13,442 nucleotides of DNA from JABMMZ01 sp964600345 (GTDB lineage: Bacteria; Bacteroidota; Bacteroidia; NS11-12g; UBA955). How positions within the stretch are numbered: the first letter of the stretch is position 1; every line of letters starts with the position of its first letter. Below are positions 7,374 through 13,442 of the stretch, in pieces. Under the pieces are notes generated by a model. The model did not search any database. It was not told where the DNA came from and saw only the letters and a program-made list of their open reading frames with translations. The stretch spans positions 1 through 13,442 of the forward strand of contig CAZRKA010000093.1 of assembly GCA_964600345.1 (NCBI GenBank), in the 5' to 3' direction. The position numbers and the translations under genes were made by a program.

Positions 7374-7754
7374 TTAAGCTGTTTGCGGAGGCTGCCAGAT
7401 AGAAGAAAGTCCATCCAGATGATACACAGTCTCTCTGAATTCAGAAGTCTGAGTTCTGATACCGGGGAACTCTGTTATTTTGCTGTCGTTAAATTCAACA
7501 ATCACAAATACCTGTCCCATGTGCTGACATTCGTGTGATTTGAATGGCAGATCTTTATGGTTCTTATCATCAGTGTGAGTATTATCGCTTTGGTAATGCT
7601 GACACAGAAATCCAAAAAATGACAATTCACTATTGTTCTGCCTGTGCTCAAAGTAATGAGAAACTAAAGAAGGCAATTTCATCAACTGGTGTATTTCAGT
7701 ATTAGTAAGCACCAATAACAGAAGCAGCGATATAGAAACCAAACGTTTCAACAA
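7374..7754 (-). CDS. Small exported His/Cys-containing protein, function unknown
   Basis: This 126-residue protein has a short basic N-terminus (KR at 3-4) and a hydrophobic stretch (5-16), suggesting export or a membrane anchor. The mature part has nine histidines in the whole chain and two cysteines, C51 (CQH) and C76 (HECQH), that could bind metal; that is inference. The C-terminus ends IWQPPQTA. I recall similar small proteins upstream of metal RND pumps in Bacteroidota but know no assigned function. The gene directly precedes the RND fusion (143-base gap), so a role in metal efflux or periplasmic metal handling is plausible. The start is uncertain: there is no ATG before M25. TTG codons at 7754, 7751 and 7742 all keep the signal, and an in-frame stop (TGA, 7767-7769) lies just upstream. 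It may be leaderless or short-leadered if the promoter at 7757-7788 is real. Confidence 0.7.
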   Translation of the reverse strand: MLKRLVSISLLLLLVLTNTEIHQLMKLPSLVSHYFEHRQNNSELSFFGFLCQHYQSDNTHTDDKNHKDLPFKSHECQHMGQVFVIVEFNDSKITEFPGIRTQTSEFRETVYHLDGLSSIWQPPQTA

Positions 7755-7756
7755 TA

Positions 7757-7788
7757 CAAAAGTAAGTCAGACCAAATAAAAAAGCAAA
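7757..7788 (-). promoter_or_regulatory. Candidate promoter of the metal-efflux cluster
   Basis: On the minus strand TTTG (7785-7788), a 20-base spacer and TACTTTTG (7757-7764) match the Bacteroidota -33/-7 pattern, with the same -7 box and the same spacing as the site at 501-532. The -33 element lies inside the stem of the act terminator. Transcription would begin around 7750-7753, at or just past the first possible TTG start, implying a leaderless or very short-leader mRNA. The match is exact, but it overlaps a T-rich terminator tail, so chance is possible. Confidence 0.4.
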
Positions 7789-7809
7789 CCTTTTGAGGGG
7801 TTTGCTTTT
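7774..7809 (-). terminator. Intrinsic terminator of the act operon
   Basis: An 11-base perfect stem (7780-7790 with 7799-7809) closes an 8-base loop. On the minus strand it reads AAAAGCAAACC, loop, GGTTTGCTTTT, and continues into TTATTT, giving a six-T run (7778-7783), one A and three more T. It lies 20 bases after the actF stop codon. The T-tract is best on the minus strand, matching the direction of the act genes. Confidence 0.85.
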
Positions 7810-7829
7810 AGAGTATTTATTAATGCGGT

Positions 7830-9209
7830 TTAAACGCCAACGTCGTGATGAGCGCTTTCTTCAATATAAGGGTGTTTAACGGGGATAAGACCTCTTTTGC
7901 TGAGTGCTGTAAGTACCCAGTAAATAAACAAGCCTGCAAAAGCCAGTGTCATACCGATTTCGAGTAAACCGATACCTGCCTGTTTGTTCAGTGCACCCGG
8001 CATCAGCATCAGATACAAATCGTTCCAGTGCCCAACAAGTATGGTGATGGCGACAAAAGTCAGAATTTTTGGATTGCGTTTGTTATTTCTGGTCATCAAT
8101 ACTAGGAAAGGAACAAGGAAATTGAGTACAAGATTGATGAAGAAATTGATTTTGAACGGCATCTCCCAGCGTTTGTAGTAATATATTGACTCTTCAGGTA
8201 TATTGGCATACCATATCAGAAGGAACTGTGAAAGCCAGAGATAAGTCCAGAAAATTGAGAATGCAAACATGAATTTACCCAGGTCGTGTACGTGCTCGTC
8301 TGTTACAATAGCCAGATAACCATTGCGTTTCAGGTAAAGAACAAACAGGGCTATGATAGAAATACAGCTTACCCAACCTGTGGCAAAATTATAAACTGAG
8401 AAGATTGTACTGTACCAGTGTGCATCCATGCTCATATTGACAACCCAGCTAAGGATTGACAAAGAAAATGCAAATATGAATACAAATGCCGCTCCGTAAC
8501 GGATAGATTTATTGAAGAAAGTGAGTCCGCCTTCCTGATCTTCGCGGTATGAGAGTGATCTCATCTTAGCCCCGAATAGATACCATATCACAGGAATTGC
8601 TATTAAGAATCCAAGTGCAGTTTTTGTATTCAGAAACCATGATTTGTTGTCGAGAATTTTGTCAAAACCGGGGTCATTTTTTGTGAGATGAAGGTGTTCG
8701 TAGTGCACCCAATGGTAAATGTTTGAACCATCAATCAGGAATACTGCCAGAATAATAACGGCACCAACCCAGAATATGGTACTCATGGCCATCGGTATCC
8801 TTAAAATGGCAGTTGCCCAACCTGCGTTGGAAATGTATTGCAGGGCAAAGAAGAACATGCCGCATATAGAAATCAATAGCAGAAAATATCCGTTCAGCAA
8901 TAGGTTCATGTATACGCGGGTATACCATGGTTTTGGATGTTCTGATTCTATGGGATAAACCGTTTCGTCGCTGTGTCCTATATCAACACCATGTATATTC
9001 TGACCCGGATGCTCTGCTGCAGCAGTGTGTTCGGCATGCGTTTCGGCTGTTGCAGCCTCTGCATGAGCGTGAGTATCTTTGGGCAATGTAAAAATTCCGA
9101 TCACTGTGAGAATGATACCAATAGCCAGTAAAGCCAAACTCAGCGTTTTTGCTTTACCTTTAAACTGATAATTTTCCTGGTGAATATGGATGTCGTGTCC
9201 GTGGCTCAT
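7830..9209 (-). CDS. actF: Alternative complex III subunit ActF, NrfD-like quinol-side membrane protein
   Basis: This 459-residue integral membrane protein is the second NrfD-like subunit of quinol:cytochrome c oxidoreductase, paralogous to ActC. About ten hydrophobic helices are visible, the first at 22-41 and the rest from about 100 to 440. Between the first and second helices is a His/Ala/Glu-rich stretch (residues 47-91, with eight His), and the N-terminus adds four more His (3, 5, 8, 10). Conserved-looking membrane motifs include FWVGAVIILAVFLIDG, MDAHWYSTIFSVYNF and GHWNDLYLMLMPG. In complexes of known structure, ActF lies beside ActC and its helices are thought to help in proton movement. 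The gene follows actE by 11 bases and is the last of the operon, with a terminator 20 bases beyond its stop. No oxidase gene follows, though coxAB-type genes often come next in related operons. Confidence 0.93.
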   Translation of the reverse strand: MSHGHDIHIHQENYQFKGKAKTLSLALLAIGIILTVIGIFTLPKDTHAHAEAATAETHAEHTAAAEHPGQNIHGVDIGHSDETVYPIESEHPKPWYTRVYMNLLLNGYFLLLISICGMFFFALQYISNAGWATAILRIPMAMSTIFWVGAVIILAVFLIDGSNIYHWVHYEHLHLTKNDPGFDKILDNKSWFLNTKTALGFLIAIPVIWYLFGAKMRSLSYREDQEGGLTFFNKSIRYGAAFVFIFAFSLSILSWVVNMSMDAHWYSTIFSVYNFATGWVSCISIIALFVLYLKRNGYLAIVTDEHVHDLGKFMFAFSIFWTYLWLSQFLLIWYANIPEESIYYYKRWEMPFKINFFINLVLNFLVPFLVLMTRNNKRNPKILTFVAITILVGHWNDLYLMLMPGALNKQAGIGLLEIGMTLAFAGLFIYWVLTALSKRGLIPVKHPYIEESAHHDVGV

Positions 9210-9220
9210 TTTAATGTGAA

Positions 9221-9952
9221 TTATTTTTTAGGTTCTCCTTTAATGCTTGCAGGTTTATTGTCGGTTTTGATGCTGTCCGGTACAGTTACAGGAACTGCAA
9301 CTGCATCTGAAGCTGCTATGACGCTGATAGGCGGAATATTGCCAAGGCTATCCATCATGCTTAATCTTTTAACATAAGTTGCTACGCTCCATCTTTCTTT
9401 GGGAGTCAATGCATAAGCATAGCTGCCCATATTGTTTTTACCGTAAGTAATAACGTGATAAATCTTGCCTATTGGCAGGTTTTTAATATAGGCATCCTGA
9501 TAACTTGGCCAGCTTGGTTTAAGCGCTGCTTGTTTACTTGATACCGGACCGTCATTGCCCCCGTTGCTTCCGTGACATACGGCACAGTATATACCGAAAA
9601 GTCTTTCACCCTCAATCTGATCTTCTTTACTAAGTCCGATATTCATAAACAATCCTGCACCGGCGGCTTCATATCCGTCCGGAGTATTGTCGTATGCGTA
9701 CTGGTAATCGAGTTGTCCGATGGCAACACTTCCTTTAACCGGCTCTCTCATGGTCATGAAATACGGATTAAATCTGTATTTATTGGAATCGGAAAACTGA
9801 GTCATTGGCTCGTAACCTTTCGAATAATACATATCGGGCGCGTATTCAATACCCGCATTGTTCTTACCGGCTTTCCACCAGCAGGAAGACATAGTAGCTA
9901 TTGCCAGAGCGCTTATTAAAATATTATTTGCTTTCTTCATGTTATGCTTCAT
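9221..9952 (-). CDS. actE: Alternative complex III subunit ActE, monoheme cytochrome c lipoprotein
   Basis: This 243-residue periplasmic cytochrome c carries electrons within alternative complex III. The N-terminus is a lipoprotein signal: hydrophobic residues 11-20, then MSSC with C24 as the probable lipidated residue, anchoring it in the membrane. A single heme site is seen as C123-A-V-C126-H127, and M175 (KNNMGSYAY) is the likely sixth ligand. The region preceding the heme (25-110) has the PYFMTMREPVKGSVAIG segment typical of the ActE family. The C-terminal 40 residues are Pro/Val/Ala-rich and low in complexity, probably a flexible tail. The gene is 9 bases after actD and 11 before actF. 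Two starts are possible. The ATG at 9952 directly abuts AAGG, while the in-frame ATG at M5 gives a cleaner MKK signal peptide with AAGGA 11 bases upstream. Confidence 0.94.
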   Translation of the reverse strand: MKHNMKKANNILISALAIATMSSCWWKAGKNNAGIEYAPDMYYSKGYEPMTQFSDSNKYRFNPYFMTMREPVKGSVAIGQLDYQYAYDNTPDGYEAAGAGLFMNIGLSKEDQIEGERLFGIYCAVCHGSNGGNDGPVSSKQAALKPSWPSYQDAYIKNLPIGKIYHVITYGKNNMGSYAYALTPKERWSVATYVKRLSMMDSLGNIPPISVIAASDAVAVPVTVPDSIKTDNKPASIKGEPKK

Positions 9953-9961
9953 CCTTATTGA

Positions 9962-10552
9962 TTAGTTGGCACTTTTGATCTCAACTTCTGTAAAATCTTC
10001 GTAACCGTGATTGGTTCTCTCCTTTACTTCAACAGCACCTCCCTTAAACAGCATGCTGCTTAATTCGTTCTTGTCTATTGCCGCGTTGTCTGTAGCAATT
10101 GCAACAACCATACGATCGTCGGTCTGCCTCATATCAATTCTCTCGCTTGGCATTTTGCCGTGCAACATCTTGTTTCTGATAAAGAACAGTATGGCAAGTC
10201 CGAATGCCGTGAACAAAACACTTAATTCGAACAGTACCGGTACAAAACTCACACCTACTGTAGGTTTATTGCCTATGATCATCGGCCAGTCGTATTCCAT
10301 GACATAATACTGCAAAGTAGCGGCAGTAATAAATCCAAGGCAACCGCAAATAAAAGCACCAACAGGTAAAAGCGAACGCTTCAAACCCATTGCCTTTTCA
10401 ATACCGTGAATAGGAAAAGGTGTATAGCAATCGATAATATGTACACCTTTACCGTGTACCTTTCCAACTGTATCAAGGAACTGATCGGGATTTTCGAATA
10501 TCCCGAACATGACGGTCTTGTTTTTATCTAAAAATAATTTACTGTCTATCAT
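9962..10552 (-). CDS. actD: Alternative complex III subunit ActD (DUF3341 family)
   Basis: This 196-residue membrane protein matches the DUF3341/ActD family in size, layout and position. Residues 15-50 form a small cytoplasmic domain (MFGIFENPDQFL, then HIIDCYTPFPIHG with the family's PFPIHG motif). Two transmembrane helices follow at about 63-82 and 100-124, then a C-terminal cytoplasmic domain (130-196) rich in charged residues (TDDRMVVAIATD). ActD is a structural subunit with no cofactor and associates with ActC and ActF; its exact role is not settled. The ATG at 10552 is 21 bases after actC. M15 is an alternative start, but the longer form gives a more usual N-terminal length. Confidence 0.92.
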   Translation of the reverse strand: MIDSKLFLDKNKTVMFGIFENPDQFLDTVGKVHGKGVHIIDCYTPFPIHGIEKAMGLKRSLLPVGAFICGCLGFITAATLQYYVMEYDWPMIIGNKPTVGVSFVPVLFELSVLFTAFGLAILFFIRNKMLHGKMPSERIDMRQTDDRMVVAIATDNAAIDKNELSSMLFKGGAVEVKERTNHGYEDFTEVEIKSAN

Positions 10553-10573
10553 TTATTTGTTTGCTATGAATGA

Positions 10574-11926
10574 TTACTCTCTGTTTTTCAAAATACCCTT
10601 AACCTCTGCAATATTTATCACCGGCAAAAACTTGCTGAACAGGAAGAAGCAGGTGAAGAAGAGTCCGAACGAACCTAGGAAAATACCAATCTCGGTCATA
10701 GTTGGAGAATACATCACCCAACCTGATGGCAGATATTCTCTGTGCAGCGATGTTACAATGATAACAAAACGCTCGAACCACATTCCCACGTTTACAACCA
10801 CCGACAACATGAATATAAACCATGGTGTAGTACGTGCCCATTTGAACCAGAACACCTGAGGTGCAATCAGGTTACATGTCATCATACTCCAGTATGCCCA
10901 CCAGTATGGACCGGTTGCTCTGTTGATAAATGCGTATTGTTCGTATTCAACACCTGAGTATGCAGCAACGAAAAACTCTGTGATATAAGCCAGACCAACC
11001 ATGGTACCGGTAAGCATTACCACTTTGCACATCGCTTCGAGGTGACCTATGGTAATATAGTCCTGATAATTCATCACTTTTCTTGCTATAACCAGCAGTG
11101 TTAACACCATTCCGAAACCGGAGAAAATTGCACCGGCAACGAAATACGGCGGGAATATGGTTGTATGCCAACCCGGTACTACAGATGTGGCAAAGTCCAT
11201 GGATACAATTGTATGTACAGAAAGTACCAGTGGTGTAGAAACACCTGCAAGAATCAGCGATACTACCTCGTAGCGATTCCAGGTTCTTACAGAACCGGTC
11301 CAGCCCATAGAGAAGAAGTTATACCAGAATTTTCTGCCAGCAGTGGTAGCTCTGTCTCTGACAGTGGCAATATCCGGAATCAGACCGAGATACCAGAATA
11401 CCAGCGAAACAGAGAAATAAGTTGTGATTGCAAATACGTCCCAAAGCAGTGGCGAATGGAAATTAACCCAGAGCGAACCGAAAGCGTTCGGCAATGGCAA
11501 TACCCAGTAACCTCCTACCCAGATACGACCCATGTGAAACAAAGGGAAAATGGCAGCACACATAACTGCAAAGATGGTCATGGCCTCCGCAGAGCGGTTG
11601 ATTGACATCCTCCATTTTTGTCTGAACAACAAGAGAATCGCAGAAATGAGTGTACCGGCGTGACCAATACCGACCCAGAACACGAAGTTGGTGATATCCC
11701 AGCCCCATTGTACTGTTTTGTTTAGCCCCCAGGTACCAATACCTACAAATACGGTAATGCCGAGTGTAAGCAATAATATTCCGAGGAATATGGCAGAAAT
11801 GGTAAACCCGACCTTCCACGAAACCGAAGGTTTATTTTCGATCGGACGGCATATTTCTGTTGTAACATCGTGTAATGTCTTATCGCCTGTTACCAGCTGT
11901 GGTCTTATTACTGAATCGTGAATCAT
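10574..11926 (-). CDS. actC: Alternative complex III subunit ActC, NrfD/PsrC-like quinol-oxidising membrane protein
   Basis: This 450-residue polytopic protein of the NrfD/PsrC family carries the quinol-oxidation site of alternative complex III and hands electrons to the iron-sulfur subunit ActB. About ten membrane helices run from residue 40 to 435. Residues often discussed for quinol binding and proton transfer in this family appear to be kept: H131 (FPLFHMGRIWVGGYW), D163 (SPLLWDVFAITTYF) and D244 (HTIVSMDFATSVVPGWH). The WNRYE, PPYFVAGAIFSG and WFERFVII motifs are also typical. Length is normal for ActC. The ATG at 11926 lies 18 bases after the actB stop, and actD follows 21 bases beyond the stop, so the gene is in the same transcription unit. 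The identity is clear; the exact quinol contacts are inferred from family knowledge. Confidence 0.95.
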   Translation of the reverse strand: MIHDSVIRPQLVTGDKTLHDVTTEICRPIENKPSVSWKVGFTISAIFLGILLLTLGITVFVGIGTWGLNKTVQWGWDITNFVFWVGIGHAGTLISAILLLFRQKWRMSINRSAEAMTIFAVMCAAIFPLFHMGRIWVGGYWVLPLPNAFGSLWVNFHSPLLWDVFAITTYFSVSLVFWYLGLIPDIATVRDRATTAGRKFWYNFFSMGWTGSVRTWNRYEVVSLILAGVSTPLVLSVHTIVSMDFATSVVPGWHTTIFPPYFVAGAIFSGFGMVLTLLVIARKVMNYQDYITIGHLEAMCKVVMLTGTMVGLAYITEFFVAAYSGVEYEQYAFINRATGPYWWAYWSMMTCNLIAPQVFWFKWARTTPWFIFMLSVVVNVGMWFERFVIIVTSLHREYLPSGWVMYSPTMTEIGIFLGSFGLFFTCFFLFSKFLPVINIAEVKGILKNRE

Positions 11927-11944
11927 TTTCTATTGCTTAATGGA

Positions 11945-13442
11945 TTATGCTTTTTCTTTTTCTGTGTCTCTTACTTTTACCATGTATTTAACTGCGGTCA
12001 TGGTATTTATTTCTTCAAGTACTCTGTATGAACGCTCGTTTTTGAACAGTTTGTGTACCTCGCTGTTTTCGTCGTTTACATCTCCGAATACGATAGCATT
12101 GGCTGGGCATGAACGCTGACAGGCAGTTTTGATTTCACCGTCCGGAATGCTGCGTTTTTCACGCTTGGCTTTGGTTTTTCCGGCCTGTATGCTCTGAACA
12201 CACATACTGCATTTTTCCATTACCCCCCTGGTCCTTACAGTTACATCAGGGTTGATTACCATCTTACCTAAATCGTTGTTGAAATAGAAATCGAAACGGT
12301 CGTTATCGTTATATCTGAACCAGTTGAATCGTCTTACTTTATAAGGACAGTTGTTGGCGCAGTATTTAGTTCCGATACAACGGTTATATGTCATCTGATT
12401 GAGACCTTCTGAACTGTGTGTTGTTGCAAGAACCGGACAAACAGTTTCGCAAGGGGCCTGACCGCAATGCTGACACATCATCGGCTGGTGAACTACTTTT
12501 ACGTTTTCCCAATGAGAGAATTCGCTGCCTTTTTTAGCTGCCTCAATATTGTCGAGTGCTTCAAGTCCTGTTTCTTTGGTGACATTCTTTCCTTCGAAAT
12601 CTCTTGAAAGGAAAAGATCTTTTGAGTAATCGGTATTGGCAGAGTTGACAAAAGTAAAATAACGGTCGATACGCATCCAGTGCATTTCCCTTCTTCTTCT
12701 TACTTCCGCCCTTCCCACTACAGGTACGTTGTTTTCAATACTGCAACTTACCACACAGGCAGAACAACCCGTACAAGCATTGAGGTCGATTGCCATGGCC
12801 CAGTGGTGATTAGGTGCACCTTCTTTTTTGTACTCTTTGGTTTCCCAGAGTGTATACAAATGCGGGGCTGTTTTGTCGTTACCTGCATTTGGCTTTTCCT
12901 TTATCTCACCAAGGGTGGTTTCTCTGACTATGTCTCTGCCCTCAATTGAGTGGTGAGTCTGAGTTTGTGCAAGTTCGTATGAACCTGAAATTTTTTCAAT
13001 TTTAACACCGCTGCTCACATTGCTGTAAGTACCGTTGCGGAGTGACATAAAAGGATATGCATTTTTCCCTATTGATTCGAATGCGCCTTTTTCGCCAACC
13101 TTACCTTTGCGTCCGTAACCAACTGCAAGTCCGATGGTACCATTGCTTTGACCGGGCTGAACAAATACCGGCATCCCTTTAAGGGTGACTCTGCCGGCAC
13201 TTATGTTGACCATGTCGCCGTTTTTGATACCGTTGTTTTCGGCCAGCGCTTTAGGAAGAGATACATAATTGTCCCAGGTTACTTTGCTGATTGGATCAGG
13301 TGTTTCCTGCAACCAGGGGTTGTTGCTCATGCTGCCGTCTTTTACAGCGATGTTCTGATAAAGTACCAGATCTGTATCTTCTTTTTTGCCAATGGTTTTT
13401 TCCAGATCAGCGACTATACTGTTGAGAGCAACTGAGAATGCC
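11945..13442 (-). CDS. actB: Alternative complex III subunit ActB, iron-sulfur subunit, C-terminal part (5' end outside window)
   Basis: The frame stays open to the window edge, so 498 C-terminal residues are visible of a protein usually near 1000. The codons upstream of the Met at 13330 read LVLYQNIAVKDGS, matching the family, so that Met is internal. The first 130 visible residues are the end of the molybdopterin-oxidoreductase-like domain (NPWLQETPDPISKVTWDNY, GYGRKG), which binds no Mo cofactor in known ACIII. The rest is an NrfC/PsrB-like ferredoxin region with four cluster motifs: C-x2-C-x2-C-x3-C (CTGCSACVVSC), C-x2-C-x4-C-x3-C (CQHCGQAPCETVC), CIGTKYCANNC and CSMC with CQRSC. CIGTKYCANNC lacks one cysteine, as expected for the [3Fe-4S] cluster. 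These relay electrons from ActC quinol oxidation to heme subunits. actC follows after 18 bases. Confidence 0.96.
   Translation of the reverse strand, partial: AFSVALNSIVADLEKTIGKKEDTDLVLYQNIAVKDGSMSNNPWLQETPDPISKVTWDNYVSLPKALAENNGIKNGDMVNISAGRVTLKGMPVFVQPGQSNGTIGLAVGYGRKGKVGEKGAFESIGKNAYPFMSLRNGTYSNVSSGVKIEKISGSYELAQTQTHHSIEGRDIVRETTLGEIKEKPNAGNDKTAPHLYTLWETKEYKKEGAPNHHWAMAIDLNACTGCSACVVSCSIENNVPVVGRAEVRRRREMHWMRIDRYFTFVNSANTDYSKDLFLSRDFEGKNVTKETGLEALDNIEAAKKGSEFSHWENVKVVHQPMMCQHCGQAPCETVCPVLATTHSSEGLNQMTYNRCIGTKYCANNCPYKVRRFNWFRYNDNDRFDFYFNNDLGKMVINPDVTVRTRGVMEKCSMCVQSIQAGKTKAKREKRSIPDGEIKTACQRSCPANAIVFGDVNDENSEVHKLFKNERSYRVLEEINTMTAVKYMVKVRDTEKEKA

Noticed and set aside
7780..7809. The same hairpin acting as a plus-strand terminator
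   Set aside because: No plus-strand gene leads into it and its plus-strand T-tail is short and broken; the minus-strand reading fits the act operon.
10742..11819. Several plus- and minus-strand frames within actC
   Set aside because: They are antisense or out-of-frame shadows of actC, with no domains and Cys/Tyr/Arg-rich compositions typical of frame shadows.
11945..13330. A complete 461-residue iron-sulfur protein starting at the ATG at 13330
   Set aside because: The same frame continues without a stop to the window edge and the added residues match ActB, so the gene is the truncated 3' part of actB and not a short stand-alone protein.

Overview
The window looks like a chromosomal piece of a Bacteroidota bacterium. 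The evidence is a heavy-metal RND pump fused in one frame to an outer-membrane TolC-like domain, an alternative complex III (act) operon, A-rich rather than Shine-Dalgarno leaders, signal peptides ending in AQQ, and two sites matching the Bacteroidota promoter pattern TTTG-N20-TAnnTTTG. I cannot place it reliably below phylum. Every convincing gene lies on the minus strand, so transcription runs from high to low coordinates.

Right half (7830-13442): most of an alternative complex III (quinol:cytochrome c oxidoreductase) operon, read actB (C-terminal part only, cut by the window edge), actC, actD, actE, actF, with gaps of 9-21 bases. ActB carries the iron-sulfur clusters, ActC and ActF are NrfD-like quinol-side membrane subunits, ActD is a small two-helix membrane subunit and ActE is a monoheme lipoprotein cytochrome c. 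Together they oxidise quinol and pass electrons to a periplasmic cytochrome or an oxidase. A strong intrinsic terminator follows actF directly. No cytochrome oxidase genes follow within the window.

Left half (66-7754): a heavy-metal efflux cluster, read as a small exported His/Cys-containing protein, a 1452-residue RND pump plus outer-membrane-factor fusion, a lipoprotein periplasmic adaptor, a cation diffusion facilitator and a short MerR-family regulator. The TM4 motif of the RND part (D402, D408, E415) points to divalent cations (Zn/Co/Ni/Cd type) rather than Cu/Ag. A reasonable model is that the CDF exports cytoplasmic metal to the periplasm, and the RND-adaptor-OMF assembly carries it out of the cell. 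The MerR gene may regulate the cluster and seems to have its own promoter.

Non-coding stretches are short. Positions 1-65 hold nothing I recognise. Positions 426-654 hold a candidate merR promoter and a hairpin. Positions 1648-1714 hold a 12-base direct repeat. Positions 7231-7373 hold a small hairpin and an imperfect palindrome. Positions 7755-7829 hold overlapping terminator and promoter signals. I saw no tRNA, rRNA, CRISPR array, insertion sequence or phage gene. I did not find a clearly new system. The features most worth a second look are the RND-OMF fusion with its buried signal peptide, the overlapping terminator and promoter at the junction of the two clusters, and the small His/Cys exported protein.
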